NCBI RefSeq assembly: GCF_003576645.1
Contig: NC_044916.1
Coordinates: forward strand, 36,936,261-37,000,260
Direction: 5' to 3'
Origin: Ipomoea triloba
Lineage: Eukaryota > Streptophyta > Magnoliopsida > Solanales > Convolvulaceae
Length of the DNA: 64,000 bases
Position 1 is the stretch's first letter. Each line of letters starts with the position of its first letter. Position numbers and translations under genes: made by a program. The notes under the pieces are model-generated. The model was not told where the DNA came from. It searched no databases and was given only the letters and a program-made list of their open reading frames with translations. Positions 56,968 through 64,000 of the stretch are shown here, in pieces.

Positions 56968-58819
56968 ATGGAACTCCTCCAAGACCTTTACCCTTCCCTT
57001 GTTTTCCTAGCAATTGCTTTGTCATTGTGTGTAGTTATTCATTACCTTGCACACAATAACAAGTCCGGGAAGCAAAAATTACCCCCAGAAGCAGCTGCGG
57101 GGTGGCCAATTCTAGGCCACCTTCACATCTTCAGTGGCTCTAAGCTCGCTCACGTTGAACTGGGAAACATGGCTGACAAGTATGGACCAGCCTTCACTAT
57201 CCGGATTGGCGTGCACAGGGCGTTGGTGGTTAGCGACTGGAAATTGGTCAAAGAACTCTCCACTGTCCACGACGTTCACGTTTCTTCTCGCCCCAAGTTC
57301 CGAGCCGCCGAGCACTTGGGCTACAACTACATAATGTTTGCTTTCACTCCTTACGGCCAATACTGGCGTGACATTCGCAAATTCGTATCCACAGAATTAC
57401 TCTCCAACCGGCGGCTCGAGCAGCGGAAGCACATAAGAGTGTCCGAGATCGATACCTCTATAAAGGAGCTGTATAAGCTTTGGACGGAAAATAGAAACTC
57501 CGGCGACCCTTCCGGCCGGGTTTTGGTGGAAATGAAGAAGTGGTTTGGGGACATAACGGTGAATGTGTTCCTTCAAATGATGGCCGGAAAACGGTACTTC
57601 CGTACGGCGACAGCTAGTGATGAAAGAGATGGTCGGCGTTGCAAAAAGGCATTGAGAGATTTTTTTCACTATCTTGGAGTTTTTGCGCCGGCGGATGCGC
57701 TGCCTTTTTTGGGAGGGTTAGATATTGGAGGGTATGAGAAAACCATGAAAGAAGTTGCTAAAGAAATGGACTCTCTTGTTGATGATTGGTTACAAGAGCA
57801 TCGTCGGAAGAAAGTGGCCGTGGGTGATGGATCTACCGGCGAGGAAGATTTCATAGACGCGATGCTTTCGCGATTAGAAGAGATTGATCGCAATGGTTAC
57901 AATGCTGACAGCGTCATCAAGTCTACTTGCATGGTATGTGCTCTTAGTTTATCAAATAATTATAATTCCTGAATGGGCTAATACCAATTGAGGGCCTTCG
58001 AGTATAGTCGCATTGACACATGTAGTCCTAAACTTTCAATTTATCTACACGTGAATGGTGTCACTGTACTTAAAGGACTATATTAACTCTTTCTGAATTC
58101 AAGTCCTACATTTGTACTAAAATTAAATATCTTACATACTAGTATAGTAGTATCTACACTCACAATGTGCTTTTAACTATTTAGAATTTGTATATCAGAA
58201 TTTGATTGCTGGAGGAGCAGATACGGTAACAGTCATGCTAACGTGGGCTCTATCTTTGATGATGAACAATCCCCATGTGTTGAAGATGGCTCAAGAAGAA
58301 CTAGACAGGGTAGTTGGCAGGGAAAGAAAGGTAAATGAATCAGACATCAATAATTTGATGTATTTGCAAGCGATTATTAAAGAAACATTTAGGATATACC
58401 CGGCAGCTCCACTAGGAGGTCCAAGAATGTTCACGGAAGATTGCAACGTATCTGGTTTTCATGTGCCAAAAGGCACTTGGTTGTTGTTTAATGTGTGGAA
58501 ACTCCAACGAGATTCACAAGTTTGGTCTAGCCCTCATGAATTCAAACCCGAGAGGTTTATTAATAGCCACAAAGACCTTGATGTTTTGGGGCAAGATTTT
58601 GAGTTGATCCCATTTGGTGCGGGTAGAAGAATATGTCCGGGAACAACTTTTGGTCTTCAAATGTTGCACTTGGTGTTGGCTAGTTTGTTGCATTCCTTTG
58701 AGCTCTCAAATGTCTCTGACGAAGGAATTGATATGACTGAGACAGCCGGACTAACCAACCTTAAACTCACACCACTTGAAATTCGCATAGCTCCCCGCCT
58801 CCCTCCTCATCTTTATTAG
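56968..58819 (+). CDS. Cytochrome P450 CYP82D-like gene I
   Basis: Exons 56968-57933 (322 codons) and 58199-58819 (621 nt), 528 residues, 265-bp intron. Features: MELLQDLYPSLVFLA anchor, hinge PPEAAAGWPILGHLHIF, VSSRPKFRAAEHLGYNY, I-helix [31 protein letters not shown], haem loop [10 protein letters not shown] with Cys468. Small oddities: Gly for the conserved Trp in PFLGGLDIGG and Gln for Pro in TPYGQYW. The start is 56968, as upstream in-frame sequence has no ATG; gene J shares the GCAGCTAAT-CAAACAA leader. A MITE replaces the usual upstream promoter. Confidence 0.92.
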
Positions 58820-59700
58820 CCAACAGCACAATTATATGTATGTGTATGTGTGTTATGTATCTACATATATACGTATAATACCATACAGTGTAAGATATGT
58901 ATGCATGGGTCACTGCCAGAAATATATAGTTTGAAGCCAGTGGACAACATATGAATTTATATACTTGTGTGTGGGTGTTCTTCCCTGGGCATGGTGATTT
59001 ACCAGCTCTTATTTGGCCTGTATGAAAGGTAACTTTCAATTTAACTAGTATATAAAATTGATAATTGTTTGATACTTTGATGGTTGCCTATATTTGATTT
59101 ACATAAAACATAAACAGACTTGTTAATCATCAGCATTCCTGTTTTTGTAGACATTTTCTCGAGTAGATAGTATGCAATCTCATCCTAAATTTAACTTGGG
59201 CAAAACAGAAACTTGCAGCAACTCAAACTACCATAAGTTCTCTTATTTTAGACCAAACCAACATTGTAATACAAATTTTCAAAATAATCAAACAATGAAA
59301 GATAAGAAATCTGACGAAATTGATAGATCTGAGTATGATGAAATGCATAAATTATCATGATAAGATTTCAAATACAAAATAAAATAAATAGGGTAAGTAA
59401 GAGAGAACCTCCGGAGGTTTATCAGGGGGACTCTGATCTGAAGACATCAGCATCCAAAGGCATTTCGTCAAAATGTTTGCCTATGACGACACTCTGCCTA
59501 CGTGGGATATTATAATAATAATAATAATAATAATAATAATTTCTGTAACATCAAAATATTTTGTGATTTTGAATAGGATTCCAAAAATCTAAGCTAATCC
59601 ACTGCAAAGATTTTATAAAGCAGTTGATAATGCCATAAATCATTATACAAGTATACGAAAGGGCGGCAAAAAAAGCACGCGTTCTAAAATATATATATAT
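58820..59700. other. Intergenic spacer I to J
   Basis: 3' UTR of gene I, then AT-rich spacer that parallels the F-G and H-I spacers. It includes the shared GGGTAAGTAAGAGAGAACCT block (59391), an ATA microsatellite (59514-59540) and a TA microsatellite (59688-59711). No gene. Confidence 0.6.
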
Positions 59701-59754
59701 ATATATATATTGTTTTATGGTTTGGTTCATATTCTAAGGAAATCATATCATCAC

Positions 59755-59761
59755 TATATAA
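59755..59761 (+). promoter_or_regulatory. TATA box of P450 gene J
   Basis: TATATAA in ATCACTATATAATCTTCACC, 48 bases before ATG 59803. Confidence 0.55.
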
Positions 59762-59802
59762 TCTTCACCCATTCATTAATGCAGCTAATCCAAACAATAC
59801 CC

Positions 59803-61751
59803 ATGGAACTCCAACACCTATATCCTTCCCTTATTGCCGTAGCAATTGCTCTGTGTGCATTTATTCATTACGTGGGACGCAAAAATACCAAATCCGGGAC
59901 ACGTAGGTTACCGCCGCAAGCGGGTGGCGCGTGGCCAATTCTCGGCCACCTTCACATCTTCAGTGGCTCTAAGCTCCCGCATGTTGCCCTGGGAAACATG
60001 GCAGACAAATATGGACCAGCTTTCACTATCCGGATCGGCGTGCACAGAGCGTTAGTGGTCAGCGACTGGAAATTAGCCAAACACCTCTCCACTGTCCACG
60101 ACGTTCACATTTCGACCCGTCCCAAGTTTCGAGCAGCCAAACATTTGGGCTATGACTACATAATGTTTGCTTTCTCGCCCTACGGTCCTTACTGGCGCCA
60201 TATGCGAAAACTTACTTCGACTGAGCTACTCTCCACCCGACGGCTTGAGCAGTTGAAGGGCATAAGAGTGGCCGAGATTGAGACCTCTGTAAAGGAGCTC
60301 TATAAAGTTTGGACTAAAAGGTTCTATTTGGTAAATAATCAGCCTGTTTGGCCACTATTAGTTGTTTGATTTGGTTAAAAAATCAATATAATATAAGTGT
60401 TTGATTAATAAGTTTTTTGTAACTCTAAATATTAAAATTCAGAAGGTTACTCAAAGCAACCTTTTTCAATTAGCTTTTTGAAAAAAGAAATTATATTAAA
60501 CAGCTATATAAGCTAACAGCTAATTTAACAAACATCTTTCTACAATCATCTATGCATGTATTAATTAATCATACTTTCTGACTCAATCAGCTAACGGTTA
60601 TTTACCAAATAGGGCGAAAACAAAAAATCCGACCATTCTGGTCAGGTTTTGGTGGAAATGAAGAAGTGGTTCGGGGACATAACTTTCAACGTTTTCCTTC
60701 AAATGGTGGTCGGAAAACGTTATTTTGGTACGAGGGCAGTTGGTGATGAGAAACAGGGGCGGCGTTGCCAGAAGGCATTGAGGGATTTTTTCAACTTTCT
60801 TGGGGTTTTTGTGCCCGCCGATGCCCTGCCTTTTCTGAGACGGTTAGATATCGGAGGGTATGAGAAAGCCATGAAAGAAGTTGCTAAAGAAATGGACTCT
60901 CTTGTTGAGGAATGGTTACAAGAGCATCGTCTGAAGAAAGAGACAAAGGAAGAAGATTTCATTGATGCGATGCTTTCGCAAATAGAAGGGATGGATCTTA
61001 ATGGTTTTAGTGCTGATAGTGTCATCAAATCAACCTGCATGGTATGCTCTTGGTTTATCAAATTATCATTCCTAAATTTAAGTCCTACAAGTATGATTAA
61101 AAAATTTTCTATGTAACTTTTGTATATCAGACTTTGATGGCTGGGGGTGCAGATACGGTCACGACCATGCTAACGTGGGTTCTATCTTTGATGATGAACC
61201 ATCCCCATGTCTTGAAGATGGCTCAGGAGGAACTAGACAGTGTAGTTGGAAAGGAAAGAAGGGTTAATGAATCAGATATTAAGAATTTGGCATATCTTCA
61301 AGCTGTTGTAAAAGAAACATTAAGGTTGTATCCGGCAGGTCCTCTTGGAGCTCCAAGAATCTTCACCAAAGATTGCACCCTATCAGGATTTCATATTCCA
61401 AATGGTACTTGGCTATTCATTAACATCTGGAAAATCCAACGAGATCCGCAGGTTTGGTCTAGCCCCGATGAATTCAAACCTGAGAGGTTTACTAATAGTC
61501 ATAAAGACTATGATGTTTTGGGACAAGACTACGAGCTAATCCCATTTGGTGTGGGTAGAAGAATATGCCCGGGAACAAATTTTGGTCTTCAAATGTTGCA
61601 CTTGGTGTTGGCTAATTTGTTGCATTCTTTTGAACTTTCAAATGTCTCTAATAGAGAAATTGATATGACAGAGAAAGCTGGACTAACCAACGTCAAAGCC
61701 ACACCACTTGAAATTCTCATCTCTCCGCGTCTTCCATCTTCTCTTTATTAA
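59803..61751 (+). CDS. CYP82D-like P450 gene J with MITE in exon 1 (disrupted or rescued by splicing)
   Basis: Exon 1 is 59803-61041, but a hAT-like MITE at 60320-60615 interrupts it after KELYKVWT. Exon 2 is 61131-61751 (621 nt; 89-bp intron). P450 features are all present: MELQHLYPSLIAVA anchor, [35 protein letters not shown]-helix MAGGADTVTTMLTW, KETLRLYP, FKPERFTNS, FGVGRRICPG. The insertion adds exactly 300 nt relative to paralogues, so the frame is kept but stops occur inside it. A donor TTG/GTAAAT at 60331 and acceptor AAATAG/GG at 60612, both supplied by the MITE ends, would remove 282 nt in phase and leave a 525-residue protein with six extra residues. Without such splicing it is a pseudogene. 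An in-frame ATG at 59779 is an alternative start. Confidence 0.75.
60320..60615. mobile_element. hAT-like MITE inside gene J exon 1
   Basis: Inverted ends GGTTCTATTTGGTAAAT and ATTTACCAAATAGGGC bound 296 bp. Inner motifs (GTTTGATTAATAAGTTTTTT, ATTAAAATTCAGAAGGTTAC, AACAAACATCTTTCTACAAT) match family copies at 38829 and 56642. The flanking duplication is degraded (ACTAAAAG versus GCGAAAAC around an ancestral ACTGAAAAC). Confidence 0.88.
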
Positions 61752-62018
61752 TCAGCCACACATTAAAATCAAGATATGCAGTGTGTACATGTATGTTTAT
61801 GTTTTATATCCATTAAGCATAGTTTTTAATCAAATTCCACTTTAGTATTATGATTCTTGTCCAAGAAAAAGTATTAGTAATGGAGAAGTGGTTGCCACGA
61901 GTTTAATTTACAAACATCATAGTACAACACATTCCATCATCGCCCTTTAATAAGGTGATCATCATGTGATCAAATCAAAAATGAAAATCATATATGGATC
62001 AAACTACAACATTAGTGA
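61752..62018. other. Convergent spacer between gene J and WD40 gene
   Basis: Holds the 3' ends of two convergent genes. No other feature is seen. Confidence 0.5.
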
Positions 62019-63368
62019 TCAATACTTGGCGGATGGAATGGAGTCCCAGGCTGCGTCTTGGATGCGGGGCGGCGGCGGATAATCTAACGACATCTCCGAA
62101 ACGCTCCACACCTTAACCGATTTGTCGAGGCTCCCACTGTAAACGATCCACTTCTGATCGGACTCCGTCGACTGTTTATCTTCTTCCACGGCCAAACATT
62201 TAACCGGTCCGTTATGGCCGGTCAAGATGGAGAGGCACGTGTGGACCGACCCGTCTCTCCTCCACACACAAATCGTCTTGTCGGCGGATCCGCTGAACAC
62301 GGTGTTGCCGGCGGCCGTGAGGCAGAGCACGGCCAATTTGTGCCCTTTGAGGACCCCACCGTGGGTCAACTGCTTCTCACGTTCCCAGAAATTCACCACC
62401 CCGTCGGAGGACCCGCAGTACAGAACCGACCCGGATTTATTAACGGCTAACGCCGTAACGGCGCAGTCCTGGCTCAGAAGGGTCTGCACGAACACGTGCT
62501 TTACGCCCTTCCCGTTGGATTCCCGCTTCCACACCTTAACACTCCCGTCGGCTGACCCCGTGTACACCATGCCGTCCACGCTGGCAACGACGGAGTTAAC
62601 GGCGTCATCGTGAGCCTTAACGGATTCAAGGCATTTGGAGTTACTCGCCTTCCACACCTTAAAAGTCCTGTCCCACGAAGCAGAGTATAAAAGCTCTTCC
62701 TTCGGGTCCATACTCAGGCACGAAATAGCGTCGCAGTGTTTAATCCATAACGCCGTCCGGTTCCGTTTCACCTCCACGTAGTTACTAGGCTTAATCGAAG
62801 CCTTAAAAATATCGAAAAACGTCGGAAATGTCCCGGCGCGTTTATGAACAGACGGATTCTTAGGATTAACCTTCCAAACCCGAACTTTCCCGTCCTGGTG
62901 ACCCGTAAAAATCTTTTCCCCAGAGATTATAATCGCCTTCACGAGCCCACTATTAGACTTAAACGCCCCAAATTCCTTCATCTCCTTCCAAACCCGAATA
63001 TTCTTGCTGTCCGACCCGGTGTAAAGAATCCCCTCCCGAGCCGCCAGAGAATAAATATGTCCTTCTTCCCGGACCAGAGAACAAACGAGGCCGTTCTGTG
63101 GAAGCTTCTGGAAACCGCCATTAACGTTGTTCTCATCCCACGGGGAATTCTCGAACGGGGTGCATTGGTTCCACGGTGACATCATCATCGGAGACCCCTC
63201 GCCGCTGAGGCGGTTGGGCTCGAAGCCGGTGTAGCTGCTGTTTCTGACGTTGAAGTCCTCGTCGGTGGAGGATGAAGAGCCGGTGGGATTGGAATGATGA
63301 GCCGCCATGTCGCCGGTAGCCGTCTCTGTAAACAAAGCCGGCTTTTTTCTGTGTTCTTCTTCGATCAT
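62019..63368 (-). CDS. JINGUBANG-like seven-repeat WD40 protein
   Basis: Single-exon gene, 449 residues. The N-terminal 95 residues are polar and Ser/Asn/Pro-rich ([17 protein letters not shown]), followed by seven WD repeats from about residue 100 to 435. The repeats end in IRVWK, VRVWK, FKVWK, VKVWK, VNFWE, ICVWR and VKVWS, with GSxDxxxxVW signatures. An insertion of about 45 residues between repeats 2 and 3 ([30 protein letters not shown]) is the mark of the plant JINGUBANG group. JINGUBANG in Arabidopsis represses pollen germination in wet conditions through partners; other members are little studied. The exact orthologue cannot be told, so no symbol is given. It is convergent with gene J. 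The ATG is the first in frame after an upstream stop. Confidence 0.93.
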   Translation of the reverse strand: MIEEEHRKKPALFTETATGDMAAHHSNPTGSSSSTDEDFNVRNSSYTGFEPNRLSGEGSPMMMSPWNQCTPFENSPWDENNVNGGFQKLPQNGLVCSLVREEGHIYSLAAREGILYTGSDSKNIRVWKEMKEFGAFKSNSGLVKAIIISGEKIFTGHQDGKVRVWKVNPKNPSVHKRAGTFPTFFDIFKASIKPSNYVEVKRNRTALWIKHCDAISCLSMDPKEELLYSASWDRTFKVWKASNSKCLESVKAHDDAVNSVVASVDGMVYTGSADGSVKVWKRESNGKGVKHVFVQTLLSQDCAVTALAVNKSGSVLYCGSSDGVVNFWEREKQLTHGGVLKGHKLAVLCLTAAGNTVFSGSADKTICVWRRDGSVHTCLSILTGHNGPVKCLAVEEDKQSTESDQKWIVYSGSLDKSVKVWSVSEMSLDYPPPPRIQDAAWDSIPSAKY

Positions 63369-64000
63369 TCCAATTCCCGAACTCTAACGAACAACGCCGG
63401 GCTTATAAAATGGGAGGCAAGAGATTAATGGCCGGAGAAATTGAGGGATGGATCGAAGATGAAGCGAAACGGAAAGAAAGGCGTGCATAGATGGAGAAGA
63501 AGAGTGAATGAGAGAGTTTATAGGAGAATGGACACCTATATGGCGGGAGGGTGATATGATGCGAAATGACACGTGTAACTCCCTTGGCCTATCATAATTG
63601 ATACATGACTTAGGAAATTAAATGCCCCAATTTTCAACCTACCTATATACTAAATAAATTCTTTTTGTGCATCCAATTAAAATAAAAGGGTGACCCAAAC
63701 AAAACGAAACTTTTGGCTAATGTATTTATAAATACATAAAATGTCACAAATAATGTTTAAGAGTAAGCTAGCAAACAAAATGTTTGGGTTTTAATTTTTT
63801 TTAAAAATCGATAAAACGTCTTGTCTCCTATGTGAATGTAATAATTGTTGTTCACACCTAACATAGTGTGTCGACTTAGTGGACTTTTTGATCTTTGATC
63901 AGTCTAATGGGTTAATTAATAAGATGTTGAATTGAGCTAATCGGGTTAGGCCAATTTTCCAAAGAATCAAACCTCAATATTGAAAATTTTAGTATATTTA
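63369..64000. other. WD40 gene leader, promoter and flank
   Basis: On the minus strand a TATAAAC-type site near 63516-63522 precedes a CT-rich leader region (ACTCTCTCATTCACTC), fitting a plant core promoter. Beyond about 63600 the sequence is AT-rich and I see nothing else. Confidence 0.5.

Noticed and set aside
14945..61751. A CRISPR-like or otherwise prokaryotic repeat system
   Set aside because: Repeats are transposon ends, microsatellites or P450 duplications. Nothing has spacer-repeat periodicity.
63384..63572. 62-codon frame upstream of the WD40 gene as a possible uORF
   Set aside because: Its ATG lies upstream of the likely TATA site, so it is probably not in the transcript.

Overview
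This is a plant nuclear window: spliced genes with GT-AG introns, AT-rich intergenic DNA, and LTR retrotransposons, LINE, SINE, CACTA, hAT and Mutator-like elements. The gene families (CYP82 P450s, a KANADI4-like GARP factor, a JINGUBANG-like WD40 protein) point to a eudicot. An asterid such as Convolvulaceae or Solanaceae is a guess; the sequence does not decide it.

Layout. 1-8.5 kb is gene-poor, with a poly-G tract at the edge, microsatellites, MITE-like elements and a short relic resembling the N-terminus of a CC-NBS-LRR gene. 8.69-12.14 kb is a six-exon KANADI4/ABERRANT TESTA SHAPE-like gene with a SINE in its last intron. 14.9-61.8 kb is a tandem array of cytochrome P450 genes of family CYP82. 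The first copy (14945-17202) is divergent; the rest form one CYP82D-like group. All share one phase-0 intron, and the second exon is 621 nt in every CYP82D-like copy. Seven copies have complete reading frames (A 14945, C 29875, D 39345, E 41846, F 44969, H 52986, I 56968). B (minus strand, 19943-18001) has a nonsense codon, G (47550-51866) is split by a Ty3/gypsy remnant and has its own stop, and J (59803-61751) carries a hAT-type MITE in exon 1 that might be spliced out in frame. At least four partial CYP82 relics lie between them. 62.0-63.4 kb is an intronless seven-repeat WD40 gene on the minus strand.

Mobile DNA has shaped the array. An apparently intact Ty1/copia element (180-bp LTRs, 5-bp TSD, 1535-codon frame) sits in the 3' flank of gene C. 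A 4.3-kb CACTA-type element between B and C holds antisense fragments of a cytosolic ascorbate peroxidase gene and of a CSC1/OSCA-like gene. A 5'-truncated LINE, a short LTR-like insertion and a Mutator-type MITE each have a matching empty site elsewhere in the array, so paralogous segments act as internal controls. The G/H tandem duplication joins within the 7-bp microhomology AGCCAAT. Inverted repeats flank the only reversed P450.

Function. The intact P450s should be ER-anchored monooxygenases of specialised metabolism. Known CYP82 enzymes act on flavonoids, alkaloids and terpenoids, and substrate cannot be read from sequence. The array looks like recent tandem expansion with active decay. 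The flanking KANADI4-like and JINGUBANG-like genes have no evident link to the pathway.
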